This document shows, piece after piece, positions 1-11,700 of a stretch of 64,000 nucleotides of DNA (its first letter is position 1; the number at the start of each line of letters is the position of its first letter). The stretch is from positions 248,001 to 312,000 of the forward strand of contig JANUWF010001691.1 of NCBI GenBank assembly GCA_026120185.1. The letters are read 5' to 3'. The notes under the pieces are model-generated. The model was not told the DNA's origin, ran no database searches, and saw nothing but the letters and a program-made list of their open reading frames with translations. The position numbers and the translations under genes were made by a program. This stretch comes from Voacanga thouarsii. Lineage: Eukaryota; Streptophyta; Magnoliopsida; Gentianales; Apocynaceae.

Positions 1-932
1 TTAAGGTACTAAATGGCAGTGAAGTCCCTGTAGATAAAATCCAAACATCCTAAACATCTTAAATAAACAACCATCAATTGGTTCCAACAACAACAACAAA
101 CAACAAAAAGCAAAATTTAATTCATAATCTCCAAACAATTGGTTTCACCAACAATAACAAACAGCCAGCAAGCAGAAAATTTTCTTATGAACTTCAGCTT
201 TGTTTTTGCAAGTTTCTCTAACAAAATTCATATCAAAAGAATTCAGTGAAAAAATATATGCAAACTTGAAATTTCATCATCTCTAATAAAAGGTTCTATT
301 ACATAATAGAGATATAAAACAGATGGATATACGTCGGATTTCAGTCTTTCTTATTGATTTAGCACCTTTCGTATGTTTTTTCGCTTTGGATTCTATAGAA
401 ATCTGTTAATACTTTCATGACATTATGCATCATACGTGGGCTTTTGATGGTAAACCATCGTCACAAAATACCAAATGGTTGCCCAATCATGTTTATATAG
501 ATGCCCAATATACTTAGTACACAATCAGATCCAGTAAGCTTTTAGCACATCTAACACAATATTCCAATGCATTGAACATTTTTTTTTTTAACTTCTGGAC
601 AAGAACCAAGTAGAAGAATCTTACTTTCTATGAAGTCTTACAATATATATCAAAGCCTCAGCTTATAGCATATCCAACACAATATTTCAGTGCATTGTAC
701 ATATTTTTAGCTTAGTAGCTAGGAAAATTACAAAATGACAAGCTAAAAGGTTCTATTACATAACAGAGATACAAAACAGATTGATATGCTTCAACTTTGT
801 TTTTGAAAGTTTCTCTAACAAAATTCATATCAAAAGAACCTAAGGATAATGTCCCTTTTAAACCATTAAGCTTAAACCCTTGAAGCAAATTCATAATCTA
901 GTAGCAAAAAATATGCAGTAAAAGAAAAGAGA
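1..932. other. Non-coding flank with shuffled direct repeats
   Basis: I see no gene here. Several short blocks occur twice. A block at about 190-250 returns at 789-845, a block at 289-330 returns at 749-790 in the opposite relative order, a block at 549-573 returns at 674-697, and an AAC-rich block at 74-103 returns at 136-166. The stretch follows the minus-strand CACTA coding block at 933-1428, so it may be an intron or 3' part of that transposon. That assignment is inferred from position only. Confidence 0.45.
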
Positions 933-1428
933 AACAACTTACTCATCTCCCTTGATAAAACAATGGATCTTGCCCTCAGATGGAGTATTAATTGCAGAAG
1001 ATGAGGCAAATGGTTACACCACAGTGGGATTAGGAGATGCTTGGGCATGATTACCAGAAGGTGTACCATCTGGTTGACCATCAGATGGCATAACATCAAC
1101 GCTGCTATTAAGAGGAGTATGATTATCTACATAAACAATTGTAGTAGCACTTTGAGGAGTCTAATATACATTGTCAGTAGGAGTATTCTAAGCACATTCA
1201 TCAACAACAATTTAGCTTTCCTCATTCTCATCCAAAACAGGTGACAGCTGCTGTTCAATAGCTATAGTGACTGAAGTGCTAGATTTCAGCAAAGGCGTCC
1301 AATCTTTTCGAGCAGACGCTAATGATCGTCGACCAACTGAGGGGCCACCAAGAGCCGCTCATCCTCTCCTCATCAAAGGTGAGGAACTAGAACCCCGACC
1401 AGTTTGATTTTTCTTTCCATGCACCATT
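933..1428 (-). pseudogene. Degenerate CACTA transposon reading frame (Ser/Pro-rich N-terminal exon)
   Basis: On the minus strand a frame opens with ATG at 1428 and stays in one frame to about 933, with five in-frame stops. It begins with a basic, Ser-rich stretch (MVHGKKNQTGRGSSSS) and continues as a Pro/Ser/Thr-rich low-complexity region. It lies directly downstream of the transposase remains at 1577-8706 on the same strand, where CACTA elements often carry a second gene (TnpA or Ptta/En/Spm type). The block ends near a TAAGT that could be a decayed splice donor. No conserved domain was recognised, so the link to the second CACTA gene is inferred from position and composition. Confidence 0.4.
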
Positions 1429-1576
1429 TTTGAAAAATATAATAAGAAATGAAAATTATTAATTAAACACTTAATTAAAAGAATACAAATAAATGAAAAT
1501 ATTAATTGGAGATAAATAAATCAAACATATTGCAAGAATAAGATAAAATAACTTTAGACAATCTAATCCTTCCATT

Positions 1577-2160
1577 CTAGTCGCTAAGGCAATTAGAATC
1601 ACTACTTAGTTCTTTTTCAGAGTCATCTGTTGATTCCTCTAAATCTTCTTCATCAAAACTACTTATGAACTCTCCCTCACTCTCTACTAGATCAATATTG
1701 TCAATGGTATCCACTTCATCAAAAATGCCATTGGGATTTCTTAGACTATCTATTTCATTATCCAAAGTATCAAAATCTGCAACTTGGACTTCATCCTCTT
1801 GAAGTGCACTATCCATTGTCCCCATCTCCAAGTTTCTTCTTGCAGCCATATAACAAACATGGACCAAATTAGCTGAGTCTTTCCTTTGGCTTGGATAAGG
1901 TATGTAATACACTTGGCTTCCTTGATGTGCAAGTGCAAATAGCTCATATTTTTTCAAACTACGCTTGTGATTAATATAAACCATTTTATACTTTGGATGG
2001 ATTCTCATGCCAACATTTTGCACTGGATCATACCAATCACAATGAAACAGATTAGCTCATTTATTTGGCAACCTTGGGTATTCCAATTCAACAACTTCCT
2101 TTAGCACACCATAATAAACCATTTGTGTCTTCATTACTGCTATTTAAACCTTTTATGCAC
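1577..2160 (-). pseudogene. CACTA transposase C-terminal DUF4216 region
   Basis: The minus-strand translation runs from a segment reading TQMVYYGVLKEVVELEYP, through one stop, into FHCDWYDPVQNVGMRIH and then YINHKRSLKKYELFALAHQG and QVYYIPYPS. This pattern, with a C-D-W-[FY]-D-P core followed by a PF(E)LA..A.QV(Y/F)Y motif, is typical of DUF4216, the C-terminal domain of plant CACTA (En/Spm) transposases. An acidic Asp/Glu/Ser-rich tail ends at TAG/TGA around 1577. It continues the same ancestral gene as the DUF4218 and tnp2 blocks at higher coordinates. A stop inside the segment shows it is dead. Confidence 0.75.
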
Positions 2161-2384
2161 ACAGCACTATTGGTTGTGGATTTCCCTTAACTATGGGCAA
2201 TAGTGAGGAAGTTGTACCCATTCACAAAAAACTGTGAGTATGTGCGAACACATCTCTTTGAGCCCTAAGCAATGGGTTTTATTTCCTCACTTGAAACATT
2301 CTTAGTTGGATCACTTGCCTAGATGACATAAAACATGGAATAGTTATTAATTATTTAAATTAAAGAAAATAAAAGAGTACCTAA

Positions 2385-3414
2385 GAAGTTGAATTTTGCT
2401 TAGATATCTATTAAACCAATGAACAAACTCTCTTTCCAATGCTAATTCGATGTCAGAGGCAGAAATTCTTGAGGAATGAAGATGTTTTTCAGCCTTGAAC
2501 AATCTAAATATTGTATTAAAAAAAAAAACAATATGTAAGTTATATGTCCCCCATTATTTGTAATCACTAAGAAAAATAAATACTCATTCTACATAGGGTT
2601 GGACCTCTTCGGTGTTCAACAACATATACAATGCAGCTACATCATGTTCTTTGTCTGATAGAAATCTTGTTTTTGAAGCACCTGATGCCCGTCGAGGATA
2701 GCTAAAAGTTGAAATTATTGAACTAAATAACTCTAAACTACCACTATCATCATTTCTATCAACTCTTCTACTCTTTGTTTTGACACGGGGTTCAAAGTAA
2801 TGAGTGCAAAAACTTGACACTTCTTCAACTATGTATGCATTACATATTGAAGCCTTAACCTTTACCTTATTCTTCACCTTCTTTTTCAAAGTGTATAAGA
2901 ACCTAAAGATAAAAAGTATTAATGGCATCCCAAAAAAAAAAATGCCATCGAATAAGGTAAGAATTATTTGACTGACCTCTCAAAGGGATACATCCATCTA
3001 TATTACACAGGTCCCCCAGCTAGTGCTTCATATGATAAGTGAATTGGCAAATGCTCAATTGAATAAAAAAAGCTTGGAGGAAAAATTCTCTCTAACTTGC
3101 ATATGACCACAGTAATGTTTTTTTCCAACTTTAGCACTTGGTCATCATGCAACATCCTAGAAGTCAAATCCTTGAAAAATAAGCTCAATTCTATTAGTGC
3201 ATTGCTAACAACTTCTGGGAGCAAATGCCGAAATGCTATGGGAATCAATCAGAGCATGAATACATGATAGTCTTGAGATTTGAGGCCAAACAATTTGCAT
3301 TCCTTCATATCCACACATCTTAACAAATTGAAAACATAAACATCAGGAAATTTTAACGATTTGATCCACTCAGACAAGATTTTTCGAGCATTTTTTTCCA
3401 AACAATAACATGCC
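2385..3414 (-). pseudogene. CACTA transposase DUF4218 region, split from tnp2 by an LTR insertion
   Basis: Three minus-strand blocks carry DUF4218 features of plant CACTA transposases. At 3249-3414 the frame reads LKFPDVYVFNLLRCVDMKE followed by GLKSQDYHVFM, close to the family pattern LKFPDGYASNL.RCVD...GLKSHDCH. At 3003-3248 it reads IPIAFRHLLPEVV and ends LPIHLSYEALAGGPV. At 2584-2928 it reads FLYTLKKKVKNK then ICNAYIVEEVSSFCTHYF. The gene is interrupted exactly at 3415-3419 by the solo LTR at 3420-6872. The reading frame resumes beyond it at 6873 with the segment ending in LELFEEGTKKPN. Stops and gaps between blocks show decay, and intron positions cannot be fixed. Confidence 0.85.
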
Positions 3415-3419
3415 TTTGG

Positions 3420-6400
3420 TGTAATACCCCATATTAGACAACATTTAGTAAGTGGGGAAAAGTCATGCATGTCACATTGTTTTATACTACACTTGACGAT
3501 TTGAACTACTTTCATGAAAATGTCAACTTGATGTTGCATGAATTAATTTGTTTTTGAAGTGGTCATGTCATTGGAGTTAGTTGCGTTTATTTTATTGAGG
3601 AGAATTTATTAGGAAGAGGATGCAGTAAGTGAGTAGAAATCAAAGGAATTTATTAGGAGAATAGTTACCAAGAATTAATGCGGATTAGTGGATAAAGCTT
3701 GGAATTTACTTCTTGATGGGCCTAAGTTCGATTCCTAGCTACTTCAAATTCTTTCCTTTCTTTTGATTTCTTCTTCCCTAACTTTTTTTCCACTTGGCCA
3801 AAACACCCTAGGTTTGCCACCACCTTGGAACCAATTTCCTAAAAACTAGGAGTGCGATTTATCTTGGGAATTATTGTATAAAATATTTAAGAATAAATTA
3901 AATTTTATTCCTAATATCCTATCACAATCTTTTACAGAATTTTAAATATTATTAATCTAGATTTTAAAAGATATATCTAGGTAATATATTCGGAGATAGA
4001 ATATAAGAAAATCTATAGGTACTGTGTTATGTGGTAAGCGCCACTTTTTAAGGTATAAATCTACATATTTTAATTTTCTTTAGATAGTTTAAAAAAAGGA
4101 AATAAAAGGATAAAGTTTGGATTTTAAATGAAGAAATTATCTCTTGGATAAGATGATGATTTTCAAAAATTTAGGAAGAAAAAAGGAAGAAGAATTCGGT
4201 AGCTTCAAGGAAATAGGAAACCAGAATTTTCTCACAACATAACTATTTATTAGCTATTTAAAAATTACTCAAATTAATATAGGGAATTAATTAAATTATT
4301 TCTTAAATAGATAACCTAATTTCTTCACCAAATTTTCTGGAAAATTTCATCAAAGCTGTCGCCACACCTAGAGCAAATATAGTTCAAATAAAACTCTCTA
4401 AAACCTAGTTAGGGTTGTCCAAGAGAACCTTAACCAACTAGGACTTTGTTTTAGCCAAAAAAACATAAGAAATTTCCCCCCAATTACTTCAGAATTTTGG
4501 CCAGAAACTAGCCCTATTCTGCATGAAATTTGTAGCAAAAACTTGCACAAAATACTCCTCTAACTAGCGAGCAAACTACAGCTACACAAAGACTTCTTTT
4601 TCTTCTCTTGTTTCACCACTATAGAGACCAAAACCAACCAGATTTCTTCACTCATTCTGTCCAGATTCCCCCCCCCCCCCCGCCCCCTATTTGTTCAGAA
4701 TTTCTGCCATTCTAATCTGCAAAAATACAGCATCAATCAGCCCTAAACTCCTGTCCAATTTCGGCACCCATAGAAGAACTAAACTGTCCGACTTTTCTCT
4801 TGTAATCAAGACTCCAAAGCAAGGTAGAACTCCTCTAAATACCTAAACACCAAACCTAGACTTTTCTATCCAGCAAACCCCAAAAATCCCCACCTTTCAG
4901 CCCCTCAAACTCATGAAAAAACTAACATCCAACCTACTCCAAAATTCAGCCAGCCTATCCCAAAAGCAAAGCAAAAAACCGAAACTATCGGCAAGGTAAT
5001 TGATCTTCAACCCTTCTACTCATCTCTTACTCCATTCTTACATTCTTTTCTTCCTTAAATCATGTCCATAAGGGACTAATTTTATCCTTTCCTTGAAGAG
5101 TCTCGATCAAGGTCATTAAAGTGGATCAATCTATTCAACCATCGCTTGAACGCATGCTAGTCATCAAGGAATTGTTGTGTTTTAGATCTAGATCGCTAAG
5201 AGATAATCAAGATCCTATCTTTTCTGATTTATATGGAATTAATCCTTAGTGTATTAATTTATGAGTTCTTATGGAGTTAATCATGAAAGTATGAGTGCAT
5301 TAGATTGATGAATATGTTGATGTAAGACATAGACAAAGCATGTATGAGATAGGACATTGATGTATCTTATCATGAGGAATCTAGATCTTTGCTAAATAGG
5401 CAAAGAATAGATCTTTAAATGTTGATGGGACTGTTTATAATGATTTTATGCTAGAGAAATATAGGAGTTGTCATATGGTGATCAATGCATGGTTATGATC
5501 AATAGAATGGTAAAGGGGTAGTTATACATGTGATGTAATGAATTAAAGTCCAAAGATACCATGAATGAACTAGGTGATTAATGAGATCATGGAGAGTCAT
5601 ATTGTATGAAATAGTGGATGGAATGATTAAATCCTACTTGTGGGATTATTTGCTCTAGATAAGGAAGGAGTGGAAATAAAAGTAATCGATTAAGTTGGAT
5701 CGAGTTGTGGTTTATCCAAGTAAGTCCCTACATAACTATTTTTGATAAATGTTACTTGTTTGCAAGTAATTTTTACAATTTTGTTTCAAATTAATATCAA
5801 TATGATGTTTTGACAAAAGGATTGAAACGTTTGCTAGATGAGTTACACAATGTTTTGATACTTGGATTGAAAACATGGATGTTTTACTTTCTAAATGAGT
5901 TTATCAAATTTTAACTATTCAAATTCAAAGACGATATCTTACACTATCACTAAACGATTTGGAAACTCTATTACGAAAAATCATGTTTTGCAATCAAGCT
6001 AATCGAAGACTTTCGATAAAGGAAAAATGATTCTACTCCTAATCGAAGAGCATTGAGTACTCAGCGAGAATAGGCTAGTAGTACTAGTTTTGAAGAGCAA
6101 AAGTGAGTCTTCTGGCAGGAAGCCACCTCCAGAAGAAAAACTCAACTTGGAGAGGTGACAGTACTACTTAGTCAGGCCATCCGAGCTAGCATATTGGTCT
6201 AGGTGGACATTGCTGATCCGGAGTAGACAACCGGAATGTTGGGTGTAAAAATGGAGGAGTATCTCACCTAGTGGGTGGATCCCCCATTACCCACTGTTGA
6301 AAAAAGACATTGGGAAGCTATCATGTTGATAACTATCATATAGATTATGTTACTATATTATTAAATCATTTACTAATCCCTACTTAATGAATTATGAAGG

Positions 6401-6872
6401 TAATGAAACAGTGATTTATTGTGAACTGTTTTGGGTTTATTGAGCAAGGCTCCAATGTATAACTGTTATTGATAAAATTGACTTGCAAACACAATTTTGT
6501 GATTTTGGATAAACCTACATACACGAAATGCTTTCAATTGACACTTGCACACACGAAACTTACTGAGATGTCAATCTCACACCTTTTATATCATGATTTT
6601 AGGGGATTGCTTATACTGAGCAGGGTGAAGCATTAGGAGATGAACTTTAGTTTATTTATTTCTTTATTTGTGTTTTAAATTTATATCAAGAGATGTTTGT
6701 TAGTTTTGATCTTCCAGACTTGTACATGTCTCGCTTCCGAATGTAATAAAATTATTCCTTTAATTTTATTTAGCAGTTTTTTTTTCTTTTCTACCTCGTT
6801 ATAAAGTTCCCTGGTCCTTTGGACTGGTTGACATCCTGCCCTATTTAGGTACCTAGGGTGTGGGGTGTTACA
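3420..6872 (+). mobile_element. Solo LTR (about 3.45 kb) inserted in the CACTA transposase, TSD TTTGG
   Basis: The unit begins TGTAATACCCC and ends GGGGTGTTACA, an imperfect inverted repeat with TG...CA ends as in LTR retrotransposons. It is flanked by a perfect 5-bp duplication TTTGG (3415-3419 and 6873-6877). Removing it rejoins a conserved transposase frame. There is no gag or pol inside, so it is a solo LTR left by recombination between two LTRs. It is related to the LTRs at 43895-47301, 14300-15345 (minus) and 54861 onward. It shares a tRNA-like block near 3685-3735, a hairpin at 6564-6579 and the closing motif around GACATCC near 6830. A C-homopolymer lies at about 4671-4681. Because the LTRs are long, a chromodomain Ty3 (Tekay/Del-like) parent is likely, judging from element C. 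Confidence 0.9.
3681..3741 (+). other. tRNA-like block inside the LTR (A-box and B-box-like motifs)
   Basis: An A-box/D-arm-like motif TTAGTGGATAAAGC starts at 3685 and a B-box-like GTTCGATTCC lies at 3726-3735, 41 bp downstream. The T-arm CTAAG / TTCGATT / CCTAG folds as 5+7+5 with four of five pairs. The block starts 265 bp from the LTR start. Equivalent blocks with the same 41-bp spacing occur in the LTRs starting at 43895, 54861 and 62378. The acceptor stem is not convincing, so this is not called as a tRNA gene. Confidence 0.5.
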
Positions 6873-8400
6873 TTTGGCTTCTTTGTACCTTCTTCAAATA
6901 GCTCCAAATCCTTTTGTCGACAAATCTCACTTAAATATCTCCTTGTATTTTCACCATCCTTGGTTTTTCCCTTAACATCAAATACAGTATTAAATATGTT
7001 GTCAATTTTTTTTTTTTTTTTTATGATATGCATAACATCAAGATTATGTCTAATGAGATTCGTCGTCCATTATGGAAAACTCCAAAATATACTTTTCTTG
7101 TCCCAATTATAAGACTCTTCGTAGCCTTCCAGTACGCCATTTCCACCATTTTCAAGCATAGTAGGCAAATCTTTCACTCGAGCCCATATTTCATCCCCAC
7201 TTAGTCTCTGTGGAGGTGGTGAGTCTTCTGTTCGATTCTTCCTAAATGAGTTTTTATTCTTTCGAAAAGGGTGATCAAGAGGCAAAAATTGTCGATAACA
7301 ATAAAAAAAACAATTCTTTCGAGAATGTTGAAGCCTAAATGCCTTTAACTTCTCCGTACAATATGGACAAGATAATCTACCAACCGTGCTCCATCCAGAT
7401 AACATGCCATAAGCTGGAAAGTCACTTATTGTCCACATCAAAGCAGCCCTCATTTAAAAATTTTACTTCGGTGAAATATCATAAGTTGGAACTCCTACTT
7501 CCCATAACTGTATTAACTCATCCACTAGAGGTTGCAAATACACACTTAACTGTTTCTTAGGATTTTTAGGACCAGGAATTATGACACTCAGAGACATGTA
7601 CAGTGATTTCATACACATCCTAGGTGGTAGATTGTAGGGAGTTACTATTAGGAATACTGTTTAGCAAATTGGCCAAATGGAGTGAAGCTATCAGTGCAAA
7701 GTCCAAGTCTTACACTACGAGACTCAGCAGAGAATGAAGGTTGTGCATGATTGAAAGACTTCCAAGCCTCTGCTTTAGAAGAATGACTAATAGTCCCAGG
7801 AAGAGGAGTATGCTCTGCATGCCATCTCATATGCTGGGCAACAGCTTTTGATGCATACAATCGTGGTAATCTTAGTGTTAATGGAAGATAATGCATTATT
7901 GCATATGACACATTTTTCTCCACACCCAAACTCCCTTTTTTTAGTTTCCATCTAGGATGATTACAAAACTTGCATTCTATAAATTGCTCACACTCTTTCC
8001 GGAAATGTATTCACCCATTGATACAACAATCAATTTGTTCATATGGAAGCCCCAAACCTGAGAAAAGTTTTATTGTCTTACAATTTTTTTTTGGCATTTT
8101 ATCTCCTTTAGGTGTAACTTCTTTGATGAGTTGTGCTATAGAATCAAAATAAGATTCAGGCAAGTTGTAATCTGACTTGATCGTTAAAAGTCGAGCAACC
8201 GTGGACAATTGGGATTGATTATCACCTGAGCCACAATGGTTCATCTGTTGCTTCTAGTAAATCATAAAACTTTTGTGCACCTACATTAGGCAATTCATCT
8301 ATTTGCATATGTTCATCCAATGTCCTATCCTATCCAACTGTAGAAAAAGCATATCCCTAAATGGATTGCTTAGCTCAGGGGCCATTTCACAAACATTAGA
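6873..8400 (-). pseudogene. CACTA transposase, tnp2 core region
   Basis: Minus-strand blocks in order give the tnp2 family core of plant En/Spm (CACTA) transposases. They are 8011-8244 (IKSDYNLPESYFDSIAQLI ... LFSGLGLPYEQIDCCING), 7648-7929 (MHYLPLTLRLPRLYASK ... MRWHAEHT ... SRSVRLGLCTDSFTPFGQ), 7070-7453 (ALMWTISDFPAYGMLSGWST followed by CPYC and further zinc-binding-type residues) and 6873-7033. The strongly conserved RHNLDVMHIEKNV motif is visible around 7010-7060 but is overwritten by a run of about 21 T (7002-7022), which gives a string of lysines. Stops, frame breaks and the downstream LTR insertion make it non-functional. It would have catalysed cut-and-paste transposition in the nucleus. 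Confidence 0.88.
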
Positions 8401-8481
8401 ACCTCATCGGTAGGACTTTGCTCTGTGAGGAAGATATATGGCTCCCTATGGGAATATCATTGATAATAATTTGGAAAAAAA

Positions 8482-8706
8482 TCATTTCTTACATAGATGA
8501 AGCTTCACATCATCAACACTTACGAATTTTCGATTCCTATACTTTAAACATAGACATCTAATTTTCCTCCCACTAGTAAAATCCAATTGTGTGCTTGCAG
8601 ATTGGACAAATCCATTAATACCATTCACAAACTCTCTCGTTATCCCCTTTTTACTAGGTAGGAGCCTATTGTACATCCACACTCGATCAGGCCTTATTGA
8701 GTGCAT
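8482..8706 (-). pseudogene. CACTA transposase N-terminal Transpos_assoc domain
   Basis: The 74-codon minus-strand frame contains WMYNRLLPSKKGITREFVNG, then FVQSASTQLDF, then KIRCLCLKYRNRKFVSVDDV. This is the transposase-associated domain found at the N-terminus of plant CACTA transposases (W-M-Y, then a C-x-C-x2-[CY] type cluster and VK.HL). The second cysteine pair is partly lost (CLCLKY, where CxCxxC is usual). It is the 5' end of the gene whose later domains run leftward to 1577. The ATG used is in the usual family position. No terminal inverted repeat of the CACTA element was found to its right. Confidence 0.8.
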
Positions 8707-11700
8707 TTATGTCAAACAAGCTAAAAATGCAAACAATGAAATAGATATCCTAAATAAAAAAAATATTGAAATAGATATACCCAATAGATCTTGAACTTTA
8801 AATATTCATTTTTCCCTACCATTATTTATCATAGATTTCTTGTTTACACAACATATATTCAATAAAATCAAGAAAACAAAATATTCATTTTACTAGATCG
8901 AACATGTATGCATTGTCAAGAATATGTACAATCAGCCACTTATCCAAATAGATAAGTCCATAAAAAAATAAAACAAATACCAAAGTCATTTGTGTTCACA
9001 TGAATACAAGTGAAAATTTTTGTGTCCATCCATTTTACTACTATGTCAAGTCAACACAAACAACAAATTATCCAAGCAATGACATAACTAGAAGAACTAG
9101 TTTCCAGAATGGTCATTAATTAAAAGAAAGAAAGCTTTGTCTGAACTAACTAGCTAACTCCAATAATAGATAAGGTTATTCAAGTTTATAACCTTATTAG
9201 GTAAATGTACAAGGGTACTCAAATAAATCTATATAACCAAAACTTTAGCCAAATGGTTTTTATAGTAACACATAGAAAAAATTTACAGAAACATGAAAAA
9301 GCTTCCAAACGGCTCAATTCTCAAATCAAATGCCTATATTACTTAATAGAACTACAAAATTATGTCAAACTAGTGTAGAAATGTACATTTCAGTCTAAAA
9401 CAATGAACACACAGGAAAATAATCAGTAAATCTCAGCAAAACCCTTGAAGAAATCAAAAGAAGAGGAGCCAAATAACCATGGAAGAAACAAACAAAAGCT
9501 AAATGGAAACCCAGATGAGAGAACAAACCTCTTCGTTCGAATTGAATTTTTCGGCCTTGAGAAATCCTCTCACGGCCCAAAAATGATTCTTCAATGGTTC
9601 GAACAAAGCACCTATCAGTTGATAGCAACAAGATCAAATAAACTCAGAGAATTGTGGATAGTTGGAGTATCAAATGCGACATCAAATCAATGACCAGCAG
9701 ATGAAGCAGATAGATGGAGTATCATACACGACACCAAGTAACACAAAAAAAATAATACTACATAAATAAAAATCATGACTTTGTCATCCAATTCAAACAC
9801 AACCACCCATGATCATAGAGTAAATCAATGCAATCATTATTGAGTCTACTTTGGGTAACAATAATGAAAAATTAATTACTTGTTATATGTATTAAGTCAA
9901 TTACACACCAGAACCTGTTACATGAATTGGGTAACAATAATGAAAATAACCTAGACCAAAATCTAAGAGAACTGCTAACCAAAAAATGCCTTTATCCAAA
10001 GGACAATAAAAATGATGATCATTAAGTACATAATAGCTCAACTAGACTGGAGCTACCAAAGCAACTGAGAACATTGTGTAAGTGTGCTCTTTATCATGGA
10101 TAACTCATCGTAAAAGGTATATTTCTTGAAAAATGCCCCCAAAATAAATGAATCTTATTGAAGATAATCATAACATCGCAATAAAAAGACAGAATTCATT
10201 ACAGGTGATGTAATTTGGTCTTCCCAATGGAACTTAAATTAAGAAGTTTATATTAGTGGAAGGCATGCCCATTTATTTAGGAATTCGAAAGTTAATATGA
10301 TCAATTTCCAAATAAAACTATTTGCATTCTAGTATCTTAGAGTAGGATATACTAGAATATTGTGTTCTATTCCAATATGGTCGGCCATAAGTCGGTGAAC
10401 AATCTCACCTTTTATGTGCCCTTGCACAAAGCTGCACTATAGGGTGATTGGGAAAAGGCTAAAGAAATTAATGCTAATAAATAATGCAAGTTAAGTCCTT
10501 GCTTCAAGTAATGCGGTATATGGCTATTTTAATCAAACCACAATAATTCTTTTGCCTCCTTACGAACAATGACAAGTAAAGTCTTTTGAAAGTCATATTC
10601 TTTGAAATATTTTAGCTATGTTACTCTAATTTTGGCCTAAAATTTAAGTCAAGCCTAGTTTGGGTCCTGGTATATTAGAACAACTATAGGAAGCCATCAG
10701 GACAACAGATGAAGGAATAGATGTCTACCTAACTATGAAGACTGAACTAGATGCTACTCTCAGTGCTCTCTTGGGGGTAATCTCTCTCTCTCTCTCTCTC
10801 TGTGTGTGCATAGTTTTAGAAGCACCATATTGATTTAAATGCTTAATACCCATCCTACTAAACGAGAGAATCCAAAATGAAGGTCTATTAGTTAGAATCA
10901 TGATAATGTTTTTAATTTTCTGATTGTATTCATTCAACTGTTTCTCCTCATAAATCAGCATGCTTCACTATGATTTGCTATGAGGAACTAAAAACTAAAG
11001 TGTTGAATTATGCATATAGAAGTTTATTCCTTTTTAAGTTTTACTATTTGAAACCTTTGGAGTCTTTTGAATCCATATTTATTCAATACTCAGTAGCTCA
11101 GAATCCTAAAACAAAGAGGAGAATTTCCAAATCCATATATTCTATTTTCTTAAATGTGTTTTTTCTTTCTATAGAACTTTATATACAAGATTTTGGCAAC
11201 CTTGCATTGCCTACAGTACTTAGACCTCCTAAGCTGCAAACAGAACCAAGCTCCCTAGAAATATTTCACTCTAAAGCTTTTAGTTTGTTATCCATTGCTG
11301 GAGTTTCGGGATATTGTTAGGTATCTCTCTACTTATGCAAACACTCTCAATCCAAGACTCTCTTTATTGTTCTTTAGCTTTAATTTACAGAGGAAAAGTT
11401 GTGATCTAATTCTTTGAAAATAGGTGAGCATAGCACTAGGGATGCATGAGAATCTTCCCATAGCAATTTCTCTATTGTCAAAACATGGTTCAAATAGATT
11501 CTTACTGGATGTTGTTGAGACTCTTTATCACAAATCCATAGAGAATATACCAGCCCAAATACCCTAGATCGACCAACATTACCAGATCTTTATTCAGAAA
11601 TTCACTAGATCTCAAGAGTTCCATATCAATGTGCACTGCTGCTTGAAACCCAAACTACGGTTACCAAACTTAGTACAAAAAGAGGCCTCTAAAATCACCA

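Noticed and set aside
9395..9693. Overlapping open frames on both strands
   Set aside because: Neither translation resembles a known protein and no coding signature is visible.
10970..11320. 116-codon plus-strand open frame
   Set aside because: No family motif, AT-rich composition, no leader or neighbour context. Chance is enough to explain it.
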